From: Streptomyces sp. E2N166
GTDB lineage: Bacteria > Actinomycetota > Actinomycetes > Streptomycetales > Streptomycetaceae
Length of the DNA stretch: 41,491 bases
Assembly: GCF_003671715.1 (NCBI RefSeq)
Contig: NZ_RAIF01000018.1
Span: 208,177-249,667 of the forward strand
Direction of reading: 5' to 3'
This document shows positions 17,731 through 24,847 of the stretch, one piece after another. Numbering within the stretch: the first letter of the stretch is position 1; the number at the start of each line of letters is the position of its first letter. The position numbers were made by a program, and so were the translations under genes. The notes under the pieces were generated by a model, which was given only the letters and a program-made list of their open reading frames with translations, was not told the DNA's origin and did no database searches.

Positions 17731-17761
17731 CTCCTGAAGCGCGTGTCGCAGGTTCGAATCC
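17731..17761 (+). repeat. Imperfect copy of tRNA-Arg (candidate att remnant)
   Basis: These 31 nt match tRNA-Arg positions 15207-15237 (anticodon loop to T-arm) at all but two bases, then diverge before the acceptor end. Same orientation, 2.5 kb apart. It looks like the distal attachment site of an integrated element whose integrase is gone. Confidence 0.65.
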
Positions 17762-17822
17762 CCAGAACGGGCTCGGCACTCATGAGGTCGGGACCCCGGC
17801 TCCGCTGTCCGGGCTCGTGTCG

Positions 17823-18908
17823 TCAGCGGTGGATCGACCAGCCGCGTTCTCTGAGGGCTGTGCTCAGGGCGGGGGCCGCTGTGGGGCTCACCATCAGTTG
17901 GACCAGACCCGCTTGGCGGCCGGTCGCGTGGTCGATGTGTATGTCCTCGATGTTGACGCCCGCGCGGCCGGCGTCCGCGAAGATGCGGGCCAGTTCGCCC
18001 GGCTGGTCGCTGATGGGGACGGCCACCGTCTCGTAGGAGGCGGGTGCCTCGCCGTGCTTGCCGGGCACTCTGGCGCGGCCCGCGTTGCCCCGGCGCAGGA
18101 CGTCCTCGATGCCCGCCGCGCCGCCGCGCCGCTTGGCCTCGTCGGCGGACTGCAGGGCGCGCAGCGACTCCACGGTGTCCTCCAGGTCGGCCGCCACCCC
18201 CGCGAGCACCTCCGCGACGGGGCCCGGGTTGGCCGCGAGGATCTCGGCCCACATCCGCGGGTCGGACGCGGCGATCCGGGTGACGTCGCGGATGCCCTGG
18301 CCGCACAGTCGCACCGCTGTCTCGTCGGCGGTCTGGAGTCGTGCGGCGACCATGGACGAGACGAGCTGCGGGGTGTGCGAGACGAGGGCGACGGCCCGGT
18401 CGTGGGCGGCGGCGTCCATGATCACGGGTACGGCGCGGCAGAGCGCGACCAGTTCCAGGGCGAGGTTCAGCACCTCCGTGTCGGTGTCCGGCATCGGGGT
18501 GAGCACCCAGGGCCGGCCCTCGAACAGGTCGGCGCTCGCCGCGAGCGGGCCGGAGCTCTCCTTGCCCGCCATGGGGTGGGTGCCGATGTACGAGCCGAGA
18601 GGGAGGCCCAGGTCCTCCAGCTCGCGCCGGGGGCCGCCCTTGACGCCGGCGACGTCGGCGTAGCCGCGCGCCACCCCCGCGCGCATCGCCCCCGCCAGCA
18701 CGGCGGCGGTGTGCGCGGGCGGCACGGCGACGAGCGCCAGGTCCACGGGGCCGGGGGGCGGCTCGTCGCTGCCGGCGCCGAGGGCCGCCGCCGTCCGGGC
18801 CCGGTCCGGGTCGTTGTCGGCCAGATGTACCCTGACGCCGCGTCCGGCGAGCGTCAGGGCCGCGGACGTGCCGATCAGGCCGGCTCCTATGACCAGGGCG
18901 GTCCTCAT
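17823..18908 (-). CDS. tyrA: Prephenate dehydrogenase with C-terminal ACT domain
   Basis: A 361-aa enzyme that oxidises and decarboxylates prephenate to 4-hydroxyphenylpyruvate, the step that commits chorismate to tyrosine. The NAD-binding N-terminus is VIGAGLIGTSAAL. The prephenate-binding motif GTHPMAGKESSG holds the catalytic His, and SHTPQLVSSM follows. The last 75 residues (VAVPISDQPGELARIFADAG) are an ACT domain, usual for feedback sensing. It is the first clearly biosynthetic gene after the tRNA island and probably a cluster-specific copy that feeds tyrosine to the ammonia-lyase. It overlaps a 26-codon ORF by 4 bases. Confidence 0.9.
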   Translation of the reverse strand: MRTALVIGAGLIGTSAALTLAGRGVRVHLADNDPDRARTAAALGAGSDEPPPGPVDLALVAVPPAHTAAVLAGAMRAGVARGYADVAGVKGGPRRELEDLGLPLGSYIGTHPMAGKESSGPLAASADLFEGRPWVLTPMPDTDTEVLNLALELVALCRAVPVIMDAAAHDRAVALVSHTPQLVSSMVAARLQTADETAVRLCGQGIRDVTRIAASDPRMWAEILAANPGPVAEVLAGVAADLEDTVESLRALQSADEAKRRGGAAGIEDVLRRGNAGRARVPGKHGEAPASYETVAVPISDQPGELARIFADAGRAGVNIEDIHIDHATGRQAGLVQLMVSPTAAPALSTALRERGWSIHR

Positions 18909-18985
18909 CGGACGCCGCCCTCGTGCCGGGCCGCCGCGCGGCGGAGGAGGGGCGCGAGCGCTTGGTGCTGCTGCTCAGTGTTCAC
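18905..18985 (-). CDS. Possible 26-codon leader peptide coupled to tyrA
   Basis: GTG 18985 is preceded by GGACGGAG, a good ribosome site, and the frame ends in TGA overlapping the tyrA ATG (ATGA). The peptide begins MNTEQQHQALAPLL and is rich in Gln, Ala and Arg. It has no Tyr, Phe or Trp codons, so it is not a classical aromatic attenuator. It may simply couple translation of tyrA to ribosomes arriving from upstream. Not a known family. Confidence 0.4.
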   Translation of the reverse strand: MNTEQQHQALAPLLRRAAARHEGGVR

Positions 18986-19003
18986 GTGCTCCGTCCATGT
19001 GAG

Positions 19004-19017
19004 GAAGGGGCCCCTTC
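19004..19017 (-). other. 14-bp perfect palindrome between ubiD-like and tyrA genes
   Basis: GAAGGGGCCCCTTC lies 29 bases after the UbiD stop on the minus strand. It may be a weak terminator or a protein-binding site. Confidence 0.3.
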
Positions 19018-19045
19018 ACCAGGGCCGCACCGGTCCCGTTGACCG

Positions 19046-20617
19046 TCAGTCGTGCCAGTGTTCGAGGACCCTGCGGCGGATCCGCTCCGGGTATGCCTGG
19101 GCGAAGGAACTGTGCGGGAGCCGGCCCTCGCCGGGGGCGGGCAGCAGCCCGTCGTGGAAGACGATCGGGCCGGACTGGGCGGCGCGCTCCTCGTGGGTGT
19201 AGCAGTTCAGCAGCGGGTGGACGAAGCCGTACCACGCCTCCGCCCGGTCCAGGGGGTGGATCCGGGTGGCCAGCGCCCACAGCAGGTCGGTGTCGTCGGC
19301 CGGGTCGACGTCGTCGTCCAGGACGAAGGTGGCCGCCGTGGCGCGGCCCGAGTGGGACTCGGAGAGCACCTTGCCGATCCGGTGCGTGAGTTGGGCGGAG
19401 TCGACGCCGGGCAGCCGCTCCCGCCAGTCCCGCGGGACGGTGACCACCATCCAGTGCGACGCGGCGCGCAGCGGCGACCAGGCCGTGGTGACCGGCAGGC
19501 CGGCGGCGCGCAGCTCCGCCAGGACCTCGGCCGCCTGACCGACGCCCGTCACGGTGTGGAACTCGTCCACCGGCCGGCCCTCGGCCACCAGCGGCCAGAT
19601 CGGGTCGTCGCGGTGGGTGATGGCCTCGACCGTGTACACCGGCTGCATCGACGTCTCGGTGGAGCCGTATCCGGCGAACTCGCCGAACGGTCCCTCCCGC
19701 GCGTCGCGGCCGACGGACAGGTGCCCCTCGATGACGATCTCCGCGCCCGCGGGCACGTCCAGGTCCACCGTCTCGCACCGTACGACGTCGACCGGCTCGC
19801 CGTGCAGCGCCCCGATGTAGCCGGCCTCGTCGACCCCCGGCGGCAGCGGAACGCCCCCTACGAACGGGACGGCCGGGTCGCCGCCCTGCACCAGCGCGTA
19901 CGGCATCGGCTCGCCGATCTTCACCCACTCCGACCAGATCATGCCGATGTGCTGCGCCGGGATCACCAGGCCGGTCATGTGCTTGCCGTCGATCAGCATG
20001 ATCCGGGCGATCGACCAGTTGGTCCACCGGCCGTCCGGCGTCCTGGCGACGATGATGCCCCAGGTGTTGGCGTAGGGGCCGCCGTCGAACTCGTGGACCC
20101 GGGGCACCGGGAAGCGGTCGAGGGTGGCGTCGTCGCCCAGCAGCACGTTCTGCTTGCAGGGCGCGTCCTCCCGCGCGACCGGCCGAGGGGGGACGGGCTT
20201 CGCGTCGCGGGTACGGGCCAGGTGGTCGACCAGTTCGGCGGCGGTGGTCCCGGCGGGCAGGCCGACGGACAGCGCGACCCGGGCCAGCGGCTTGCCGGGG
20301 GCGGAACTGAGCGCGGCGGGCGCCCCGAGCAGCCGGAAGCCCGGCGCGACGCCCTCCACGTTCTCGAACAGCGGGGCCGGTGCCTGTCGTTCGCAGGACA
20401 GGCGGCTGATAGCGGCGGCCTCCAGGTCGGCGCTCACCGGCCGCGTGACGCGCCGCAGGTCGCCGAGCGCCTCCAGCGCGTCGAGGTAACCGCGCAGCTC
20501 ACCGAATCGGATCAGCGGCCTGGGGGCGAGCGTCGGGCTGGTCGTGGGGTCGGTCGCCGGGCTCGCCGTGGAATCGGTCGCCGCCCCGCTCGTAGGCTCG
20601 GTCATAGGCCTGCTCAT
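19046..20617 (-). CDS. UbiD-family prFMN decarboxylase, Fdc1-like (predicted p-coumarate decarboxylase)
   Basis: A 523-aa UbiD-family decarboxylase that uses prenylated FMN. It carries the segment TNWSIARIMLIDGKHMTGLV, nearly that of fungal ferulic acid decarboxylase Fdc1 and containing the catalytic Arg, and REGPFGEFAGY, whose two Glu match the Fdc1 catalytic and flavin-contacting Glu. The first about 35 residues are a Thr/Ser/Pro-rich tail. ATG 20617 has GAGGAG nine bases upstream and overlaps the UbiX stop by 4 bases. With the MIO ammonia-lyase in the cluster, the natural reaction is p-coumarate to p-vinylphenol. That substrate is inferred; the enzyme class is seen. Confidence 0.9.
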   Translation of the reverse strand: MSRPMTEPTSGAATDSTASPATDPTTSPTLAPRPLIRFGELRGYLDALEALGDLRRVTRPVSADLEAAAISRLSCERQAPAPLFENVEGVAPGFRLLGAPAALSSAPGKPLARVALSVGLPAGTTAAELVDHLARTRDAKPVPPRPVAREDAPCKQNVLLGDDATLDRFPVPRVHEFDGGPYANTWGIIVARTPDGRWTNWSIARIMLIDGKHMTGLVIPAQHIGMIWSEWVKIGEPMPYALVQGGDPAVPFVGGVPLPPGVDEAGYIGALHGEPVDVVRCETVDLDVPAGAEIVIEGHLSVGRDAREGPFGEFAGYGSTETSMQPVYTVEAITHRDDPIWPLVAEGRPVDEFHTVTGVGQAAEVLAELRAAGLPVTTAWSPLRAASHWMVVTVPRDWRERLPGVDSAQLTHRIGKVLSESHSGRATAATFVLDDDVDPADDTDLLWALATRIHPLDRAEAWYGFVHPLLNCYTHEERAAQSGPIVFHDGLLPAPGEGRLPHSSFAQAYPERIRRRVLEHWHD

Positions 20618-21261
20618 GAACGCGCGCTCCTCTGTTGCGTACCGTTGTGGCGTATCTGGGGGGCGTCGGCCGCCAGGCCCGTCCGGCCGGCCTGCGGCCG
20701 CGGGAAGCCTTCCCAGCGGCGGGCGCCGGTGGCCTCGAGACCGAACTGGTCGAGAACCCGCATGACGATGTGGTCGACGATGTCGTCGACCGACTCCGGC
20801 CGGTTGTAGAAGGCGGGCATGGGCGGCACGATCGAGACGCCCATGCGGGCGAGTTCCAGCATGTTCGCCAGGTGGATCTCGTTGAGCGGCGTCTCCCGCG
20901 GCACCAGCACCATCCGGCGCCGCTCCTTGAGCGTCACGTCGGCGGCGCGGCCCATCAGCCCTTCGGCGTACCCGGCCCGGATGCCGGCCAGCGTCTTCAT
21001 GCTGCACGGGATGATCACCATGCCGTCGGTGGGGAACGAGCCGGAGGAGACCGCCGCCCCTTGGTCGTCGGGCGAGTAGGTGACGTCGGCCAGCGCGGCC
21101 ACCTCGCGGGCGCTCAGCCCGGTCTCCAGCTCCACCGTCGCGCGCGCCCAGCGGCTGAGCACCAGGTGTGTCTCCACCTGCGGGTTCCGCTGCAACTCGG
21201 TGAGCAGTCGGACGCCCAGCACCGCGCCGGTGGCGCCGGTCATTCCCACGATCAGCCGCAT
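20614..21261 (-). CDS. ubiX: UbiX-family flavin prenyltransferase
   Basis: A 215-aa flavoprotein that makes prenylated FMN from FMN and dimethylallyl phosphate, the cofactor of the UbiD protein coded directly downstream (4-base overlap). Motifs: N-terminal RLIVGMTGATGAVLGVRLL (FMN-binding Gly-Ala-Ser/Thr-Gly loop), VIIPCSMKTLAGIRAGYAEG (the conserved PCSMKT), and VPRETPLNEIHLANMLELA (the RETP motif). ATG 21261 follows a GGGGGG stretch. It is divergent from a MarR gene across a promoter region with direct repeats. Confidence 0.93.
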   Translation of the reverse strand: MRLIVGMTGATGAVLGVRLLTELQRNPQVETHLVLSRWARATVELETGLSAREVAALADVTYSPDDQGAAVSSGSFPTDGMVIIPCSMKTLAGIRAGYAEGLMGRAADVTLKERRRMVLVPRETPLNEIHLANMLELARMGVSIVPPMPAFYNRPESVDDIVDHIVMRVLDQFGLEATGARRWEGFPRPQAGRTGLAADAPQIRHNGTQQRSARS

Positions 21262-21286
21262 CCTGGCCCCCCACCGCAATCTTCCG

Positions 21287-21316
21287 TGTACGGAATATCC
21301 TTGTACTGAATATACT
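21287..21316. promoter_or_regulatory. Direct-repeat operator and marR promoter in the ubiX-marR intergenic region
   Basis: TGTACGGAATATCCT (21287-21301) is followed at once by TGTACTGAATATACT (21302-21316), a 15-bp direct repeat with two mismatches. The end of the second copy, TATACT (21311-21316), is a good -10 box that would start transcription close to the marR ATG at 21324, so that mRNA may be leaderless. Confidence 0.55.
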
Positions 21317-21323
21317 GGCCGGC

Positions 21324-21779
21324 ATGACGAACACAAGCCCTCGGCAGCGGCCACAACTGGAAGAGGCGCTGCCGCATCAGCTGCGCCGGGCCGGACAGGC
21401 GTGGACGGCGCTGTGGCAGCAGCGCCTGCCCGACCTGACCAGTCCTCAGTTCGCGGTGCTGCTCGCCCTGGACGACCACGGCAGCCTGGACCAGTCCGCG
21501 CTGGGGGCCCTGACCGCGGTCGACCGCTCCACGCTCACCGTCCTGCTGGACCGCCTGGAGGCGCGCGGCCTGGTGACCAAGGAGATGGACCCGGCGAACC
21601 GCAGGCGCCGCATCGTCGCCCTCACCGACGCCGGCCGCCGGCGTCTGGCCGAGGGGGTCGGGGAGGCCGCGCAACTGCACGCACGGGTGGAGGAGTTGCT
21701 GGGCGAGGAGCGGACGAGGCAGCTGGTCGAGATGCTCCGTGTCATGGGCGACATGCCGCAGCCCGCTTCCCCTCGATAG
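21324..21779 (+). CDS. MarR-family regulator of the biosynthetic cluster
   Basis: A 151-aa winged-helix regulator. The core is LTSPQFAVLLALDDHGSL, then LGALTAVDRSTLTVLLDRLE (recognition helix) and VTKEMDPANRRRRIVALTDAG (wing). It is divergent from ubiX-ubiD-tyrA and upstream of the oxidase-exporter pair, so it is placed to sense a phenolic intermediate (for example p-coumarate or vinylphenol) and control the vinylphenol branch or export. The ligand is a guess from family habits. Confidence 0.87.
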   Translation: MTNTSPRQRPQLEEALPHQLRRAGQAWTALWQQRLPDLTSPQFAVLLALDDHGSLDQSALGALTAVDRSTLTVLLDRLEARGLVTKEMDPANRRRRIVALTDAGRRRLAEGVGEAAQLHARVEELLGEERTRQLVEMLRVMGDMPQPASPR

Positions 21780-21840
21780 TCCGCAGCCCACTCCCCCTCG
21801 ATGGGCCGCGGCCCACTTCCCCTCAATAGAGGGATGGGCC
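21766..21840 (+). repeat. Three tandem 25-bp repeats over the marR stop and FAD oxidase promoter
   Basis: Copies at 21766-21790, 21791-21815 and 21816-21840, each starting CTYCCCCTCRAT. The first contains the marR stop codon. The third contains CCTC-N6-GGGATGGG (21821-21838), which recurs upstream of the second FAD oxidase. Confidence 0.7.
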
Positions 21841-21903
21841 CTCCGAGCCGGCGCTGGAAGTGTGATCAGCGAACCGACTGGCTCCGCCTGGGAGGGCTGA
21901 CGC

Positions 21904-23280
21904 ATGTACAGACCGGCAACCGCGCAACGGCTTGCCGGGCGCCTTTCCGGTCCGGTGCTGGGGCCCGGGGACGAGGGATACGCGGCCGAGGTCACCGGGT
22001 TCAACCGGGTCCTGCGGCACCGGCCCGCGATGGTCCTCGGCGCACGGGACGCCACGGAGGTGCGCAAGGCCGTCGCCTTCGCGGCCGAGACCGGACTGCC
22101 GACGGCGGTCCAGGCGACAGGCCACGGTCCCTCGCGCGTCACCGAGGGGACCGGGCTGCTCGTCAACACCCGCCGGATGACGGGCGTGACCGTCGACCCC
22201 GCCGCCCGGGTCGCCCGGGCCGAGGCCGGCGCGCGCTGGCGGCAGGTCGTCGACGCGGCCGCCGTCCACGGGCTCGCCCCGCTCAACGGCTCATCGCCGC
22301 TGGTGGGGGTGGTCGGCTACACCCTGGGCGGCGGACTGGCGCTGCTGTCCCGCGCGTACGGTTTCGCCGCCGACCACGTCACCGCGGTGGACATCGTCAC
22401 CCCCGACGGACTCCCCCGCACCGCCACCGCGCGGCGGCACCCGGACCTCTTCTGGGCGCTGCGCGGCGGCAAGGGCAACTTCGGCGTGGTGACTGCCCTG
22501 GAGTTCGGGCTCGTGCCCGTCACCCGGCTCTACGGCGGCGGCCTCTTCTTCCCCGGCGACAGTGCCGCCGAGGTGCTGCACGCCTGGCGGTCGTGGACGG
22601 AGTCCGTGCCGGAGCGGACCGCCTCCTCGCTGGCGCTGCTGCGGATGCCCGACCAGAGGCCGATCCCGCCCTTCCCGCGGGGCGGGCTCCTGGTGCACGT
22701 CCGCGTCGCCCACCTCGGCCCGGGCGACGAGGGGGAGCGACTGGTCAGGCCCCTGCGCGCCGTCGCCCCGACGCTCGCGGACACGCTGGGGGAGATGCCG
22801 TACACCCGCTTCGCGGACATCCACAACGCCCCGGCCTTCCCCATCGCCTACGACGAACGCTCCGCCATGCTGCGCGCGCTGGGCCCGGACGCGGTCGACG
22901 ACCTGCTCCGCCTCGCCGGCCCGGGCAGCGGCTGCACGGACGCCGTGGTCGAGTTACGGCACATGGGCGGCGCGCTCGGCCGGCCGGCCGCGGTGCCGGG
23001 CGCGGTCGACCACCGTGACGCCCTGTACTGCCTGACCACGCTCGGACCGCCCGGCGGGCGCCCGGAACACGTCGTGGACGGCATGGCGCGTCGCGGGACG
23101 GGCCGCGCCCATCTCAACTTCCTCGCCGGACCGGGCACCGCCCGGCTGGCCCACCGGGGTCACTCGTCCGCCGACTACGCGCGGCTGGGCGAGATCAAGG
23201 CGCGGTACGACCCGGAGAACCTCTTCCGGTTCAACCACAACATCTCGCCGCGCGCACGGGCTCCCCGACGCCCCGCGTGA
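21904..23280 (+). CDS. FAD-dependent oxidase, berberine-bridge/VAO type (copy 1, TTA codon)
   Basis: A 458-aa flavoprotein of the PCMH/BBE family. The FAD domain has TAVQATGHGPSR, in which His is the expected 8-alpha-histidyl FAD link, and the GYTLGGGLALLSRAYG turn. The Cys that would give a bicovalent flavin is replaced (Tyr in VVGYTLGGG), so a single covalent bond is likely. The C-terminal BBE segment ends DPENLFRFNHNI. Codon 351 (22954-22956) is TTA, so translation should depend on bldA tRNA. Paralogous to 27479-28855. Its reaction is unknown; candidates are oxidation of the aminophenol or vinylphenol moiety. Followed by the exporter gene. Confidence 0.87.
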   Translation: MYRPATAQRLAGRLSGPVLGPGDEGYAAEVTGFNRVLRHRPAMVLGARDATEVRKAVAFAAETGLPTAVQATGHGPSRVTEGTGLLVNTRRMTGVTVDPAARVARAEAGARWRQVVDAAAVHGLAPLNGSSPLVGVVGYTLGGGLALLSRAYGFAADHVTAVDIVTPDGLPRTATARRHPDLFWALRGGKGNFGVVTALEFGLVPVTRLYGGGLFFPGDSAAEVLHAWRSWTESVPERTASSLALLRMPDQRPIPPFPRGGLLVHVRVAHLGPGDEGERLVRPLRAVAPTLADTLGEMPYTRFADIHNAPAFPIAYDERSAMLRALGPDAVDDLLRLAGPGSGCTDAVVELRHMGGALGRPAAVPGAVDHRDALYCLTTLGPPGGRPEHVVDGMARRGTGRAHLNFLAGPGTARLAHRGHSSADYARLGEIKARYDPENLFRFNHNISPRARAPRRPA

Positions 23281-23346
23281 GAACCCCCGACCACACGAAG
23301 ACGCCGACTCGGCACACCTCACGAATCCTGGAAGGGACGACTCTCG

Positions 23347-24705
23347 ATGACCACCAACAGCGCGGTGCAGGCTCCGCCGCGAACCGCCCCCGGTGCGGGC
23401 TTGACCGGGCTCAGGCTCGGAGCTCTCTTCGGCCCCGTGATCTTCGGAGTGACCGCCGCGGGCGTGGCGCTGCCCGACGTCGCCATGGAGATGGAGGTCC
23501 GCCCGGCGGTCGCCGGCTGGGTGCTGACGGCGCACGCACTCGCGCTCGGCGTGGGCACCGCGTTCTTCGGGCGGCTCTCCGAGAAGTGGGGCGTGCGCAA
23601 CACCCTCCTCACCGGGGCCCTGTTCCTCGCCGTGGGCGCGGTGCTGTGCCTGGTCGCACAGGACTTCGGCACCTTGATCGCCGGCCGGTTCGTGCAGGCG
23701 GCGGGCTCCGGCGCCATGACCTCCAGCGCCCTCACGCTCGCCTCGGGAGCGGCGGCCGAACACCGGACGAAGATCCTGGCCATCTTCGGCGCGTCCATGG
23801 CGCTGTTCTCCTCCACCGCCACCCTGATGGGCGGCATGGTGACGGACTGGCTGGACTGGCGGCTGACCCTGGTGCTGCCGGCGCTCTCCCTGCTGCTGGT
23901 GCCCTTCTGCCTGGAGCTCGCGGCCTCCCGCCCCGGCTACGGCAAGGCCGTCGACGTGACCGGCGGCGTCCTGCTGGGTGCCGGCGCGACCTCCCTGCTG
24001 CTCCTCATCCAGGCGTCCTCCCTCGACCTCGGCACCCCGCTGGTGATCGGGCTGGCGGTGCTCCTCGTGGTGTCGGTGGCCGGCCTGTTGACGCGGATCG
24101 GCAAGCGGCCCGACGGGTTCCTCCCGCGTGACCTGGCCACCGACCGGACCTTCCTGACCTCGGCGATGATCGGCGTGGGCGGTTACGCCGGCCTGTTCGC
24201 CGCGATGTACGCGGTGCCGCAGATCCTCACCGTGCAGTACGGCTGGGGTGTGTTCAAGATCGGCGCCTGGTTGCTTCCGGGCGCGGTCGTCGGCGCCGTG
24301 GCCGCCCGCGTGGCCAGCAAGCTCACCGTCGGAAAGGGCGGCAGCCTGCTGCTCGCCGGGACCGCCGTCAGCTGCTCGGTGTTCCTCGGCATCGTCGGCG
24401 TCGTCGACGGCGGCATCGTCGTCATGCTCATCGGCACCTCCATGGGCATGGCGACGTTCGCCGCCACTCAGGTGCTCACCACCGCCGTGCTCTCCAGCCG
24501 TCTCGCGCCCGCACAGCGCGGTGGCGCCATGGGCGTGCTCAACCTGCTGTTCTTCGTCGGCGGCGGCATCGGCTCGGCCGCGGCCGGGACCCTCTCCGAG
24601 CACATGGACCTCACCAGCGCGCTCGCCGTCGTCGCGGCGCTCCCGCTGCTGGCCGGGCTGATCGCCCTGACGCTCCCGCCCGCCCGGGCGCAGCAGGAGG
24701 TCTGA
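23347..24705 (+). CDS. MFS exporter, probable product efflux
   Basis: A 452-aa transporter with hydrophobic segments spread over the whole length. Motif A appears as FFGRLSEKWGVRNTLL between TM2 and TM3. It begins after a short Ala/Pro-rich cytoplasmic tail. It follows the FAD oxidase by 66 bases with its own GGAAGGGA ribosome site, and ends at a bidirectional terminator, so the two form one transcript. Being inside the cluster and under the same promoter as an oxidase, it most likely exports the final product and gives self-resistance. Confidence 0.87.
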   Translation: MTTNSAVQAPPRTAPGAGLTGLRLGALFGPVIFGVTAAGVALPDVAMEMEVRPAVAGWVLTAHALALGVGTAFFGRLSEKWGVRNTLLTGALFLAVGAVLCLVAQDFGTLIAGRFVQAAGSGAMTSSALTLASGAAAEHRTKILAIFGASMALFSSTATLMGGMVTDWLDWRLTLVLPALSLLLVPFCLELAASRPGYGKAVDVTGGVLLGAGATSLLLLIQASSLDLGTPLVIGLAVLLVVSVAGLLTRIGKRPDGFLPRDLATDRTFLTSAMIGVGGYAGLFAAMYAVPQILTVQYGWGVFKIGAWLLPGAVVGAVAARVASKLTVGKGGSLLLAGTAVSCSVFLGIVGVVDGGIVVMLIGTSMGMATFAATQVLTTAVLSSRLAPAQRGGAMGVLNLLFFVGGGIGSAAAGTLSEHMDLTSALAVVAALPLLAGLIALTLPPARAQQEV

Positions 24706-24786
24706 CGCGTACGGGGCAGAGGCCCGAAGGCAGAGGCCCGGGAGCACAGGCCCTGAAGCAGCGGCCCTGAAGGTGAAGACGCAGCG

Positions 24787-24832
24787 CGCCCCTCCCCCTG
24801 GTCCTGTCCATCGAGGAGCAGAGGGAGGGGCG
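24787..24832. terminator. Bidirectional terminator between MFS and SARP genes
   Basis: CGCCCCTCCCCCTG (24787-24800) pairs with CAGAGGGAGGGGCG (24819-24832) with one mismatch and an 18-nt loop, between converging genes. Confidence 0.7.
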
Positions 24833-24847
24833 TTGCCGTGAGCCGGT

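Noticed and set aside
17608..18036. Possible short gene starting before the tRNA copy
   Set aside because: The frame runs through the tRNA-like sequence and then antisense to tyrA; no homology-like sequence.
18909..19045. T-box or tyrosine attenuator upstream of tyrA
   Set aside because: No T-box core, no Tyr codons in the small ORF, and no competing stem pairs were seen.
18905..19045. Third small subunit (VdcD/BsdD type) of a phenolic acid decarboxylase
   Set aside because: The only small ORF here is 26 codons long and lacks the Cys-rich pattern of that subunit; the UbiD is of the single-subunit Fdc1 kind.
19046..21334. A fused UbiX-UbiD protein suggested by one open frame
   Set aside because: The upstream part is the wrong frame of ubiX. 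The real ubiX and ubiD frames overlap by 4 bases and each has its own ribosome site.
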